From Euryodendron excelsum (lineage: Eukaryota > Streptophyta > Magnoliopsida > Ericales > Pentaphylacaceae): DNA of 64,000 nucleotides. The position numbers were made by a program, and so were the translations under genes. The notes beneath the pieces are model-generated. The model was not told the origin of the DNA and made no database searches. It saw nothing but the letters and a program-made list of their open reading frames with translations. Positions 24,439-36,150 of this stretch are shown here, in pieces (position 1 is the stretch's first letter; each line of letters opens with the position of its first letter). The DNA lies in the NCBI GenBank assembly GCA_033060915.1, contig CM065398.1:3808501-3872500 (forward strand), in the 5' to 3' direction.

Positions 24439-25880
24439 CTAAGTAATGAACCAAAAAGAATTGAATCAACAAAGTTTTCTTCTTATTTTGTTTTAAGGAA
24501 ACTATAATTTTCTTTGAATCAATGGTTAGATTCAAACCATTGATTTAAAAGAGTAAGTCATACCCAATTCTGGATAACCCCCACCTAATTAGAGTCATAT
24601 TATCAATTTAAAGAACCCAAGTTCTATTTACCTAGATCTGAACAACCTATCATCCCAATAAACAACAGATAAACAAAAGTTCATATAAAAATAACTTAAT
24701 CACAAGCCGTGAAAGAGAGATGATGATGATGATGATGATGATGATCATGGCCAAACTAAAGGGGATGATCAATGACTACGGTTGTGGAGTAAAAAAAGAT
24801 GTGGGTGATTAAACAGTTGTGGCCGGAGGTGGAGAAGAAGGTGGCTAGTTGTTGTGGCTGGAGATGAAGGAGAGAACATAAGGAAGAAGAAAAAAGAAGG
24901 CTCGATTAATAGAGAGAACTAGAGAAATTAGGAAACAATGATAATATAGACTTCACTAAGTGCGTGTTTCCAGGTTTAACCTGGAGGGAAATGTGAAATT
25001 TACCCACAATAAATAAAATAACTAATACACAAGTAGGATTACTTGATTGAAACTTCATGATTTTCAATTTCTTACAAAAATGACTTCTCGAGCAAAAACA
25101 ATTTGAATATTATAGTCATAAGTAGAAGAATCAAGTGAAAATGAGCAAACATATATGGATAATTTATAACGAGAACAAACACAACTGTACAATAATATAT
25201 TTCTTATATTTGTAGTGTTTGGAAGCTGTATGGAAAAATTAAAAGATTTTCATCATTGTGACCAATTTAATTGTGAATTGGTATAAGCATATCATGTATC
25301 ATTCTTGAATTAAGGATCAACAACATTTAACCAACAATACTATATTTCAAGATACAACAACAAAGGAGTGTGGTTTAGTTCACACACTTCATCAAACAAT
25401 TAACCAATGAGACATTTGAGCTAAACCGACATAAGTGAAAAATGTCACAATCCACCAAGATGGTTGTTCTTGAAGGCTCATGGGAATGCTAAGGAGTTCA
25501 CAGAAGTCTGGAATCTTCTAGTCTATTCTTGAGCATTCTAGCACATGAAAGCTTTTTGGGGACATTCTAGAGCCTTCTACACAATTGTAGATAATGAGAG
25601 AGTATAGGAAGATTCTAGAGTCGGTGGGAGGCTTCATTGAGAAGCTTCACTTGTAGATATCTTAGATATTTACATAGAATACTCTAGAGAATTAATCTCC
25701 ACCATTACTGTCCACTAAAGAGGTGAGCAACTATAAATAGGTAGAGCCATTTATTTGTAAAATATCCAAAATTTCAAGTAATCAAAGCATTCTCCAAGTT
25801 CTCTGTAAGCTCTTTTGCTTATTTTGTGCTATTTTGTTCTTAGCCTTTTCTTTCAGTGTTCTTAAACCAAATGTTTTTTT

Positions 25881-25988
25881 TATGTTTCTCAGTTTTTCTT
25901 AGTTTCCATCATGTTTTCGAAACATTTCTGAAAAGTTTTCATTTCCGAGCCCACTAAAACGACCCATCGAAATAAAATTTTGATCCTT
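25881..25988 (+). repeat. Direct repeat, copy 2
   Basis: Partner of 23194-23303, about 2.7 kb downstream in the same orientation. Confidence 0.6.
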
Positions 25989-27083
25989 GGATAAATCCAC
26001 TAACCATCAATCTCAATAAAACACCCATAAACTCAAATTTTATCAAATCACTGAAAAAGAAAAACTTCCCAAATTAACACTTCCAGAATTAGCCAGAAAA
26101 AATCACAACTTCACGAAAGACCAAACCTAGTAAAATAGAATCCAAAAAATTAAAATAAACATAGATTCATGGATAAATTTAAATTTTAGTAGCAAAACCC
26201 AAAGCAATCTGTATTCATGATCACCCTCATTTTCTTTCAGCAAGAACAACATAACGACATAAAAACAAAAACCCTAATAGCACAATACATTGTATTGAAA
26301 TCAGTAAGAGGAGAAGAGAATGAATCATAAAGTTAAGCAAATTCTTAGAGCAGAGAGACTCTGATTATTGCTACGCAAACACAAACCCTAATTCTTACCA
26401 AGTTATGAATAGATTTCTTGTCACACTAGCGAAGCTCCAAGTGAAATAATCAATAGAACTTTATATCTGCATCTTGGCTGAGCGTGTTTAAAATGATTGA
26501 AAATAACATTTGCCACTAACCACTGTGCGATTAGGCCTTGGTTTAGGTGAAATGGAATTGCCAAGAGAGAGAGAACCTGGTCCCTGGAAGTAGAGGCGCT
26601 GGAGCTGGAGGCTTGGATGGTCAACCCTAATTCTAATCGATTGATTTGGCTAATAACCTGAGGGTCGGATCTCCACTTTTTTCCGATCGCCTGACTGCCA
26701 TCCCTAGCTAGCCAAGTTGGTTATCAAGGTTGTTACTTATTAGTTAGAGATTTATCCTTGAGTTTTACTCCTTCAAAATTTCACATGTACTAATAATTCA
26801 CTAACAAACTTTACGCTTAACGTTTTGGCCCTTTGGGTTTCGATCATAATTCGAGTTCCAAGATATTGAATTTTTGCCACATAACCATAGAAGTTTTATG
26901 TTGGTATAAATACTAAACCGAGTAACCCTGAGGGTCAAGTAGTATTTTGGCTCCCTACCCAGTTTATGCGGGATGGTGGACTGACTGCACATGTCTTGAG
27001 ATTAGTTGGTTTGAACATTCAATTAGTAAAAAAAAAAAACCTAAAACAAGTAAATGACCTACCAAGTTAATATAAAATTTTGC

Positions 27084-27260
27084 ACTTTTTTATTTTGCAA
27101 ATCGGGTGTCCGTGGCAGTGTGCACACACTCTCATTAATCACCAGGTCTGTGTTGTCTTCCCATCCCACATAAATCAAATATTTATTGGCTAAAATTTTG
27201 CACTAATGCCTTGAACCTCTCTCTCTCGCAGGGTAAAACCAGTTTGAAGAGCATGTATTG
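27084..27260 (-). mobile_element. Degraded SINE relic, same family as 21621-21820
   Basis: Plus-strand words GCAAATCGGGTGTCC, GTGTGCACAC, ATTAATC and CCCATCCCACA occur in the same order and spacing as in the SINE at 21621. They correspond to the 3' half of the element on the minus strand. The box A end is too diverged to place. Between 26736 and 27083 nothing else is recognised. Confidence 0.5.
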
Positions 27261-27804
27261 CAATTTAAGAAGGTTGTACGATTGCTTCTCTGATTTGCAC
27301 GCTATAAATCATGCTATTCTTTCTAACTTAATATTCTTTTTTAAGTTGAATGTGATACAAAATGACTTCCATTGACCACAATAAACAAAGAAAATTCGTT
27401 TATGATGTGGTTGGTTGTAGGATTTGTTAAAGGAATGAAAGAAAAATAAAATTAAAATTAAGGAAGCTAATTTTCTTGCTTGTGTTTAATTGGGTTAGAT
27501 GAGTGGGAAGAAAATGAATAAATATTTCCTAATAAAACTATTTTTTATTTGTTTACTCGTAGAACAAAAAATAAGTATAAAATTGTGCTTCCTTTTCCTT
27601 TCAACAAATCCTACATCCGAGCACCACCTTTAAAAGAAAATTTAACAAAGAAATTAATTGGGGCTACTCACATGTTGCATCTACCCAATGGTTTGCCTCA
27701 TATGAGGTGAAGAAGGCTAGTGAAATGTTGCCAGTGATGTACTGTGGCCCTCTGAAATTTAATAGTAATACTTTAGCTTAGCTAAAAACTAACTAAAATT
27801 ACAA

Positions 27805-28319
27805 GGGTTAATTATAAACAGATCCCTTGAATTATAATTCAGCATCATTGTAACCTCTTAAACTCTAAAATGTAACAAATTAACCCCTTGAATTGTTAAT
27901 GTGTATCAATTAACCATTCCGTTAGCAATATATTAACAATTAGTTAGGAGAATAGATGAAAAATTATTATGTAACTTGCACTTGTTCATAAAAGTTCATT
28001 TTTTACCTAAATTACATTCTCTTTTTGTAATAATTGTCTAAGGACTGAAATATTTCTTATTTTGTTCCTATATTATTTTAAAGAACATTTGAGTCATTAA
28101 GTTATTATTATAATACGAAAAGATCAATTTTAATATGAAATTATACTTTTATTAACATATGCGAGTCAAATAATAAATTTTTATCTATTTTGCTAATAGA
28201 TTGCTAATACTAGGGGTTGATTGATACAAACTGATACTTTATGGGGTCAACTTATTACGTTTTAAAGTTAAAGGGGCATAGTGAGATTAAGTTGTAGAGA
28301 AGGTGCTTATAATTAATTC
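27805..28319. mobile_element. Mutator-type MITE with long terminal inverted repeats
   Basis: The left end starts GGGTTAATTATAAACAG. The right end on the other strand starts GAATTAATTATAAGCAC. The inverted similarity continues for over 100 bases, through TGTAACAAATTAACCCC-type and GTATCAATTAACC-type words. Flanks AAATTACAA (27796-27804) and AAATTAAAA (28320-28328) form a 9-bp duplication with one mismatch, as expected of Mutator-like elements. It has no coding capacity. Confidence 0.65.
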
Positions 28320-28688
28320 AAATTAAAATACAAAAAGAAAAAAAAATATTATTGTTTGAGATAATAAGACTGGCCCAATACCCAATAAATAATAGGGCTG
28401 GCCCTATACCCTGTATCATTTTTCTACTTTCCATAGCTTATGTAGGCCCACAGTTCTTGGGCTACTAAGTGCTGGGGTGCATTTGGTTGAGAAGTGCTTT
28501 TACTACATTGCCATATTAATTTCAACTTTACCTTTGCGGAACTAAAGTGTTTTAAGGAGTATTTGGCTGCATCTTCGATGTTCAAGTGTACGTTTGGCGG
28601 AGCTTCTAAATGGGCTTCCCTGCTTTGAAAGCCCTTCCAAGAAGGCTTTAAAACGTTTGGTGAGGGTTTACAAACTGGCTTCTGATGG

Positions 28689-28960
28689 AGGGATAGATTA
28701 TCCTTTAGACATTAATATTTAGAATTTTTCAGATTCTTTATCTCACTGCGTCACGTGTTGGTCACCTAGATCTAATGAATAATATTGTTATTTGATTCAA
28801 ATTCACGATCTCATTTTGTTAGTTTTTTTATAATGTTAAATAAAATTGTAAGTTTAAATAAGATAATATCATCTATTAAATTAAAATAACTAATACGTAA
28901 CGTAATAAGATAAAGAGTCTAAAAAATTTTAATCATCAGGATTTGGAAGGAACCGAACCC
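28689..28960. mobile_element. 272-bp MITE with perfect 8-bp target duplication
   Basis: TCTGATGG lies on both sides (28681-28688 and 28961-28968). The interior is AT-rich. Inverted similarity is strongest inside the ends (for example AGATTCTTTATCTCACTGCG on the left against AGACTCTTTATCTTATTACG on the right). The outermost bases begin AGGG and end CCC. An 8-bp duplication suggests the hAT superfamily, but the termini are not diagnostic. Confidence 0.6.
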
Positions 28961-28999
28961 TCTGATGGGAGCCCAATGTCTTCAAAAAGTCCATTTGCA

Positions 29000-29579
29000 A
29001 GAAGTGGCCCGAGCTGACTTTTCAAACGGACAAGTCGACAAACTTTAAATGTCAACATTATCCCTATATTACTCACAAAATACCAATCTATACCCTCATT
29101 CTTTGTTTTATTTGACTAACACTAACCTTGGGAGAAAAAAACGAAGCAACTCAGGGGTCAGGATGCCGTTTTCTTCATCATGTTTTGCTGACAAGTTCAA
29201 ATCTGGTTAATCACCAAAGCAAAAGGAAGGCGAAGATATGGATTAGAGAAAGTGATGGTGTTCTGTTAGAAGTCCTAGATCAAGATTTTGATTTCTTTAG
29301 AAATTTGTCTTTCAATTTGCTACAAGCCTACAAGGTTACACAGACTGCGAAATACAAAGACACAATTTGTCTCGTCCCGCCTTGTCATAGGCGACAAAGA
29401 CAGCTAGCAAAATAAAATTGGTAAGAAACCGATATCGATTGAAAGGGATATCTCGAACCATTTTTGGGTTTATTTCCTGGTTTTTGTAAGATCTGATCAT
29501 GTTCATTTTTTGATGTGTTACACACTCACACTCAAGAACCTGTACGCTTGTAATGTGAAATTTGAACTTTTTGTTTTTT

Positions 29580-29622
<43 letters not shown>

Positions 29623-30084
29623 GTAAGACCAACACACTTGCCTGGTATTTCTATTACTACCATGGGTTGCTTTGTAGATAGTACAGGGCAGATAGGTGAT
29701 GTAGGTTTTGGGTATGATGGTGGTGCTCCATGAAGGATAGCATTTAAGACGGAGACAAGAAACTGCTGATGCGCATTGGTTGGACTTCAAAGCTCAAACC
29801 AGCCAGCTCAATATGTGCCCTCTTCTTCCTTCTATCCAGTAGAGCTGCTTCTGGTTTTTGATGTCTCTTGATGCTTTGTTTTCCTGTGATGTTTTGCCAG
29901 TTAAAAAAAAAAAAAAAAAAAAGCCCTGGTGCATAAAGTTTCAATGGATGCATTATATGTTATCCAATTAGCTTATATGTATAATTTATGTGGGTATATA
30001 ATTGTTTGTAGTCTCTTGATTCATGCAATGTCCATTGTTCCAAAAAAAAAAAAAAAAAGAAAGAAAGAAAGAAAAACTCAAACA
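29000..30084. other. Unassigned sequence with A-runs and a (GA)n microsatellite
   Basis: A 95-codon open frame without an ATG start (29128-29415, plus) resembles nothing recognised. A (GA)n run lies at about 29584-29620. A-runs occur at about 29901-29920 and 30042-30057, the second followed by (GAAA)n. An A-run after transcript-like sequence suggests retroposed cDNA, but no parent gene was recognised. Confidence 0.3.
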
Positions 30085-30535
30085 TGGTAGAGGTGACAGA
30101 CTGACCAGGGAGCCAGCAAGGTCCCCAAAGTCTCTTGGCGCCACCTGGGACCCGATATCCTATCCGTGATCGTATAAGGAATCAACCAAGATCGGGATTG
30201 ACCAAGACTCAATAGATCAACAAGGATTCAGAGAATAAGAATTAGATTGAATCACTAAGATCGAGGAGAAGCAATCATGCCAAAAAAAGGAGCAATCGTG
30301 TCAAGATTGCGGAAGGAGCCAACTATAAATAGCGGGCTCAACACCATGAAAAGGTACGCCATTCACTTTCACTCTCATTTCATTGTTCCAAACTCTCTCC
30401 TTGTGCTAACTTAGGCATCAGAGGGTATTGGGTTGGCATCCCATCGATGCTCAGTACTGTAAGATTGTCTTTTACCCTTTGTAGGTGTTGAACATTGATC
30501 GGGAGGCACGATCATACCAGTTAACTTCATCATTA
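30085..30535 (+). repeat. 5' LTR of the Tat element
   Basis: Colinear with 51501-51980 throughout (GAGCCAGCAAGGTCCCC, TCTTGGCGCCACCTGGGACC, CAACTATAAATAG, GGTGTTGAACATTGATC). CTATAAATAG near 30323 is a good TATA box. It lacks an 18-base stretch (AGCCCGACCAGTGCCCTT) that is present in the 3' copy. The exact first base is uncertain by about 10 bases. Confidence 0.8.
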
Positions 30536-30556
30536 GTTGGCACCATTTGTGGGAAC
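30536..30556 (+). other. Primer-binding site of the Tat element
   Basis: TTGGCACCATTTGTGGGAA directly follows the LTR end. It resembles the TTGGCGCCGTCTGTGGGAA-type site common after Tat-lineage LTRs. The tRNA partner is not assigned. Confidence 0.5.
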
Positions 30557-30572
30557 TCAATAAACTTTCGCT

Positions 30573-32200
30573 TGGATGGTTGACATGAGATCAATAGCTC
30601 AAAACACCAACCAAGGGGTCGCCGCTACTGCCGCCGCCACTGTACAAGAAGGAGACCAAGGTGCCACTTGGATTGTGGCCCTTGGAACAACAAGTCGTCA
30701 CCTTGGCAGCATGATTGTAACAACTAATACAGTAGAATGAAGAACTAATGCTGCGAGTCCCTCCAGCACACCCGACTCCTCCCCTCAATCAAGGAGATGA
30801 GAGTCAAAACAGGGGCAACGACCTGTAGTGTTCAGACCCGGTCAATGAAGCCCAGAACCAACGAGCAGGAGAGCGTCATCATTCCCAAGAGAGGCAGGTC
30901 GCAGCTGAAATGGAAGGAGTCAGGGAAGTTGGTGCCCCTCACCCCTGGGACGACCAACTCAGGACTATGAGGGCCCAGCTAGCGGGGGTGATGAATTCGT
31001 TAGAGTGAAGAACCCCGCCAGTGTCGAAGACTTGGTCAGCCAGACTGGCCTGCCTTTCGCTCGAGGAATCATGGAGTGGCCCCTCCCTGCGAAGTTCAAG
31101 ATGCCCACCTTAGAGACATTTGATGGAAATAAGGACTCGTTGGACCATTTGGAAACCTATAAGGCATTCATGCACCTCTAGGCGGTCCCGAACGAGATAA
31201 TATGTCAAGCCTTCCCTACCACCTTAAAGGGGTTGGCCCAGATTTGGTTCAACAAGTTGAAGCTAGGATTCGCAACCTTCTTTGTGCAACTGAGCAAGTT
31301 ATTCATAGGCCATTTCATTGGTTGCTAGAGGCAGCACCAAACAGCTATGTGCTTGTTTAATATGAAGCAGCAAAAGGATGAATCCCTCTTAGAATACGTG
31401 GTTAGATTTAACAAAGAAACCCTGCAAGTGGATGACCTTGATGACAAGGTGGCCGTCATAATGCTCATTAGTGGGGGTTGGTCTCACAAATTCCTCTTCT
31501 CCCTCTCGAAAGAACTTCCCAAAACCATGGCCAAGTTGATGCTCCGGGCCTAGAAGAATAGTTGAGACTCATGCCGAGGATCGAGGCTCTAAGGTACCCC
31601 GACCAATGGGCCAACCCGCTGCTAAAACAAAAATCCTCATGAGATTTGAGAGCTACACCCCATTTAATGCGCCCCTCTGACAAGTATTATACCAGGTCCG
31701 GTTCGACCTAACCCTCAAGTGGCCTGGTAAGATGAGATTCGTGCCAGAAAGGAAGGACCAGACAAAGTACTGCGACTTTTACAGTGATCATGGCCACAAC
31801 ACAGAGGACTGTGCAGACTTGAAGAGATAGCTTGAAGCGCTTGTCAAGAAAGGCAAGTTGAACCAATTTTTGACAGTGAAGCCCCAGAGGAACCAACATC
31901 AACAACCACCCCGCCCCCTGAGCCCTAGAAGCCCAGCACTAGCCCAACAGCCGATTAGGGAAATCCGAGTCATCGCCGGAGGATCGGCCAGGGAAGGGGT
32001 GTCTAATAGCGTGAGGAAGACCCATGCCAAGAAAGATGGGGACCAGGACAGGGGAGAGATCTTGGTTACATAAAGGGCCAACAAGATACCCAACGAAAGC
32101 ATGACCACGATCACCGTTAAGGATGAAAACACCAAGGGTATCCACCAGCCCCACGACAACCCCCTAGTGGTAACCATGGTGGTCGTGAATTCGCCATAAG
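30573..32200 (+). pseudogene. Tat gag remnant
   Basis: An ATG at 30573 opens an Ala/Thr-rich N-terminus. A retrotransposon Gag core follows at about 31081-31560 (KFKMPTLETFDGNKDSLDHL near the start, then NMKQQKDESLLEYVVRFNKE). A CCHC-type knuckle lies near 31771-31830 (CDFYSDHGHNTEDC). The frame is interrupted by stops, many of them TAG where CAG (Gln) is expected, and by frame changes. It would encode the structural protein of the retrotransposon particle but cannot be translated intact. Confidence 0.75.
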
Positions 32201-32500
32201 AAGGGTCCAAGTAGATAGCAGTAGCTCAGCTGACATACTTTTCACTTGAGCCTTTATCTAAATGGTAATCGGAAGAGATAGGCTCCAACCCATGCACTCA
32301 CCCTTGGTCAGTTTCACATGGGACAAGGTAGTACCCCTAGGGTCAATTAAGCTTCTAGTAATAGTGGGGACCACCCCCAGTAGGCTACAAAGATGATTAA
32401 CTTCTTGGTTGTCGACTGTCCGTTAGCATACAATGCCATTTTGGGGTGGACCTCCCTCAACTAGCTCAAAGGCGTCACCTCCATTGACCACGCCACATAT
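32200..32500 (+). pseudogene. Tat protease-region remnant
   Basis: The retropepsin motif reads VDSSSSADILF, where the family has D-x-G-S; the catalytic-loop Gly is replaced by Ser. Downstream the expected FLVVDCPLAYNAILG motif is recognisable around 32398-32445, followed by a TAG in place of a Gln codon. Several in-frame stops confirm it is inactive. Normal continuity toward the RT is lost after about 32500. Confidence 0.7.
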
Positions 32501-32855
32501 AGCATGGGGAATCTGGTTAGCAATAAACTATCGAATTCGAGGTAGTGATATCTTTATCCTTTTTTTTTTTCCTTCTGATTTCTTTGTTCTCTTATTTGGA
32601 TTGAAATAAAGACAAAACTTCCCTTTCTTCTTTCTCTTCTTTCTTTTTTATCCCTTCGACGAATTGCGTTTTGCCAGAGATCTTTTTTTAGAAAGATTCT
32701 CCATTGGTAATTCAAAAATAGAAAGAATCTAAATAAAGGCGCATACGCGGGAAGGGGGCCCCACTACTTCTTCATTCAGGGGGGGGGGAGACTTGCCTCA
32801 TTACTTCCCATTGGGCAAGAGGGATTGAAGTGATGAGGTCACAAAGAGGTTTGGA
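32500..32855. other. Unexplained segment inside the Tat pol region
   Basis: In Tat elements the sequence after the protease motif runs within a few residues into KFPT..G.GE..GDQ..ARECY. Here about 350 bases lie between the two (32500 to about 32860). They are T/C-rich (TTCTTTCTCTTCTTTC), contain a G9 run near 32781, and encode nothing recognised. This may be filler DNA or an organellar or genomic insert. The Tat reading resumes around 32873 (VKFPTKSG) and continues to 32947. Confidence 0.4.
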
Positions 32856-32947
32856 ACCCAATGCAAGTATTCAATGTGAAGTTCCCAACGAAAAGCGGAT
32901 AGGGGAGCTTTGGGGAGACCAAGCCACTATTTAGGAGTGTTATGTAG

Positions 32948-34422
32948 TGATGGTACTCTAAAAGTGCAATCTACATGTCTTAATTAGCTAATTTTTAGTT
33001 TTATATTATGTTTAATTATAATTCTTTTAATTCTAATTTGTACTAACTTAGGTTTGTGTTTATTTTCAGGAATCTTAGCTAAAAAGAGATTAATTCGCGC
33101 TGAAACAGAATAGGCGTTCGAAAGGTGTTCAAACGGTCCTCAAGGGCGTTCGAACGATCCTCAGTAGCGTTCGAACGGTACGTCAAACGGTCTCATGTTA
33201 AATTCAGGTTCGAAGTACGCTTGAAAGATTCAGAGAGCAGGGTTCGAAGTGCGTTCACCGCAGCGTTCGAACGGTCGTCTGTGGCGTTTGAACAGTGGCT
33301 CAGGCATTCGAATAGTTTTGAGCTTAAATGAAATGATTTCGAATGCAATTTAATCATAGGTTTCAAGAGGTTGCTGTCAAGGTACAAGCTACTGAAGTAC
33401 GCAAAGCTGAAACTTTGGAAGCCCATATCTCGTGAACCAGAAAAGCTATTCAGGCCCACAATATGTCGATTTTATATAACGTTTCGAGACCTACAACTTT
33501 TGTGAAGGGACCCAACCCATCTGAGCACTCGGTGGGAACCGTCCGTACGACTGACGACGGGATTTATAGATTAACTCACTTTTTAGTTGTAGATAGATTA
33601 GTAGGTAGTAGAATAGATTTAGGAGTTTTATGTTTTTGAAGGGATATTCTAGGGTTGACGTTTTTCTAGGGTTTTAAGAGTAGTTTTAGGAGTAGATTAG
33701 AGTAGTTTGTTCGTAGTTTTCATTCAGTTTTCAATTCCTGTAATCAGATTACTCAATCTTTCAATATATTTTCAATACAACTTCGCATATATATGATTAT
33801 AATGAGTAGCTAGATTCCATCTTGAGATCAATTGTGAAGATTAATTGAAGATCTTGGATGAACAAAGGAGGTAAGATTTTGGGTTTCAAAGTTAAATTTT
33901 TCTTTCTTCTTTCTTCTTCTTCGTTCTAGAAACCTTCGAAAACCTAGACGTTTGATTATGTTCGCTAACGCTTATGCGAGAATTTATATTCAGTATATGT
34001 GTTGTACGAATCGATGGTACTCGTCCTTGATTCTAACAACCCTATTTATTCTAGAAGTTGAAGTTTTGAAGAACACTTGGTTTCATCGCTAAATCTTCCA
34101 AATCCGAGACTCACACGTAGTCAAAGGATTTGAGTTATTAAATTATCTCCTTCGGAATTTCAAGAGACGTAATTGATTGGATCGATTGACCTTAGAACTT
34201 TTTCTTTATTTCTTAGTTTAAATTAGATAACAAATCTTTTCTCAACCTAAAATCAGATTTTTGTATATTGGAGTGTTTGTCCTAAGATTTTTGATCCACA
34301 GTAAGTTTTCCTTTTTATGTAAACCATCTTCCTTGTGGGATAGACCTCGTACTTACGAGAAATTATTATTACATTACGGCCGTGCACTTGCGGTTAAGTA
34401 TCACTCTTTTAGGGAGCGATCA
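32948..34422 (+). mobile_element. Solo LTR (1475 bp) inserted in Tat pol, perfect 5-bp TSD
   Basis: The element begins TGATGGTACTCTAAAAGTGC and ends TTTTAGGGAGCGATCA. TGTAG lies on both sides (32943-32947 and 34423-34427). Removing it restores the Tat reading ECYVASLKWNKL across the junction, which proves insertion. There is no internal coding region or second LTR. It contains a run of GCGTTCGAACG-type words at 33113-33320. The family was not named with confidence. Confidence 0.85.
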
Positions 34423-34429
34423 TGTAGCC

Positions 34430-36150
34430 TCCCTCAAATGGAACAAGCTGTAGGAGATATTGGTGATCGACAAGCTGGACACCCGAGATGAGGACGAATT
34501 GATACTAGGAGAACCAGTGGGAGACCTGGTCGACGTGCAGATTGTCAAAGAACAGCCTGTAGGATAACCAAGATAGGGGCAGCCCTCGACCAAGGGATGA
34601 AAAATACTTTGACCGCCTTATTACAGGATGGCGCTAACGTCTTTGCTTGGACCCACAACGATATGCCAAGAGTTGACCCTCGGGTCACGTCCCACCACCT
34701 TAACATCAGTCAGGCCTACTGCCTCGCCAGACAGAAGAGATGACCTTTTGCCCCATAAAGAAATGATGCAATTGCTGAAGAAGTGGAGAAATTACTAAAA
34801 GCAAAGTTCATAAGAGAAGCCTATTATCCTGACTGGCTCTCCAATGTGGTCCTGGTAAAGAAGTCTAATGGCAAGTGGCGCATGTGTGTTGACTTTATCA
34901 ATCTCAACAAGGCATGCCTAAAGGAAAGTTTCTTTTTACCTTGGATCAATCTGTTAGTGGACGCAACCATAGGCCATGAGATACTGAGCTTTACAGATGC
35001 ATTCTCAAGATACAACCAGATCAGGATGGTAGAGCAAGATATGGAGAACATCGCCTTTATCACCGACTAGGGGCTATATTGTTATAATGTCATGCCTTTC
35101 GGCTTGAAGAACGCAAGAGAAACTTACCAGCACCTAGTGAACAAAATCTTTAGGGGATAGATCGGAAGAAATGTGGAAGTCTATGTCAACGACATGCTGG
35201 TAAAGAGTAAAGAGAGTATTGACCACTTGATAGATTTGCGAGAAACCTTCGCAGCTCTACGGGCACACCAGATGAAGCTCAACCCAACCAAGTGTGCCTT
35301 CGGGGTCTCCTCCAAAAAATTCTTGGGATTTATGGTGTCTAGTGGGGGCATAGAAGCAAACGCTGAGAAAATTCAAGCCATCATCAACATGCAATCCCCC
35401 ACGACCGTAAAGGATGTCCAAAGATTGGTTAGTCACGTAGCAGCATTGAACAAGTTAATCTCTAGATCTATTGACAAATGTTTGCCTTTGTTTAAAATTT
35501 TGAGGAAGGCTTTTAAGTGGACGTGCGAGTGTGAAAGCGCCTTTTCCATGCTAAAAACATATCTGGGCTTAGCGGCCCTGCTCAATTAGACGGTGACAAG
35601 GGAAGAACTATACCTTTATTAAGTCTGTTCGATATCGCGGTTAGCTCAGCTCTGGTGAGAGAAACACAGAGTCCAAAGGCCAGTCTACTACACCAGCCTG
35701 ACCCTACGAGGAGTAGAGCAGTGGTACGCCAAGATCGAGCAATTGGCATTTGCCCTTGTCACCATAGCTAGAAGACTCTGACTGTATTTCTAGTCCCACA
35801 ACATAGTTGTTCTGATTGACCAGCCATTGTGCAGCGCATTGTGGATACATTGGGGAGGCTTGTACAATGGTCCATCAAACTCAGAGAATTCAACATCCAG
35901 TATCGGCCCAGAACCGCCATTTGCGAGCAAGCCTTGGTAGACTTCCTAGTCGAATTTACCAACCTATGAGAGCTCGCAAAAGGCCCCACGAAGCCTTAGA
36001 GCCCATGGCAAAAACCCACTAGGCAAGCGGTGCAAGCGTTGTACTATCAACTCCTATGGGAGAGAAGTTTCAATATGCCCTACATTTCGGCTTCAAGGCC
36101 ACAAACAATAAGACGGAGTACGAGGCAATGCACATATGGCACTTAGATGA
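34430..36150 (+). pseudogene. Tat pol remnant: reverse transcriptase and two RNase H domains
   Basis: RT blocks are clear: KWRMCVDFINLNKAC (about 34870-34915), FTDAFSRYNQIRM, VMPFGLKNARETYQHL, then YVNDMLVKS at about 35183. The catalytic motif is normally YVDD, so one aspartate is replaced by Asn. The thumb and RNase H connection follow (TKCAFGVSSKKFLGFMVSSG). Gypsy RNase H is recognisable but broken (SHNIVVLIDQPLCSALW). A second, archaeal-type RNase H remnant near 36060-36135 reads YALHFGFKATNNKTEYEAMH, the mark of the Tat lineage. Stops (mostly TAG for CAG) and frameshifts are frequent. Zinc-finger and DDE integrase motifs are not found downstream, so the integrase region has been lost. Confidence 0.85.

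Larger units (their letters stand above)
21821..26706. mobile_element. hAT-type DNA transposon (4.9 kb) inserted in the SINE
   Basis: The left end is TAGGATGGCAGT at 21821. The right end read on the other strand is TAGGGATGGCAGT from 26706. Flanks are GCTAGCCC (21813-21820) and GCTAGCCA (26707-26714), an 8-bp duplication with one mismatch, as hAT elements make. Removing the insert rejoins a SINE box A. The left subterminal region is G/C-rich (GGGCGGGGCAGGGGATGG) like other plant hAT MITEs. No transposase frame was recognised, so it is non-autonomous or decayed. Inside are a solo LTR (23408-24438), CT/GA-rich tracts (about 22515-22660), a (GAT)n run (about 24720-24745) and a 110-bp direct repeat. 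Two separate hAT ends brought together remain an alternative. Confidence 0.5.

Noticed and set aside
30591..32210. Host proline/arginine-rich genes from open frames on both strands
   Set aside because: These are shadows of the decayed Tat gag.
32545..32855. Confident call of plastid or mitochondrial DNA
   Set aside because: Composition suggested it, but no organellar gene could be recognised by eye; left as unexplained.
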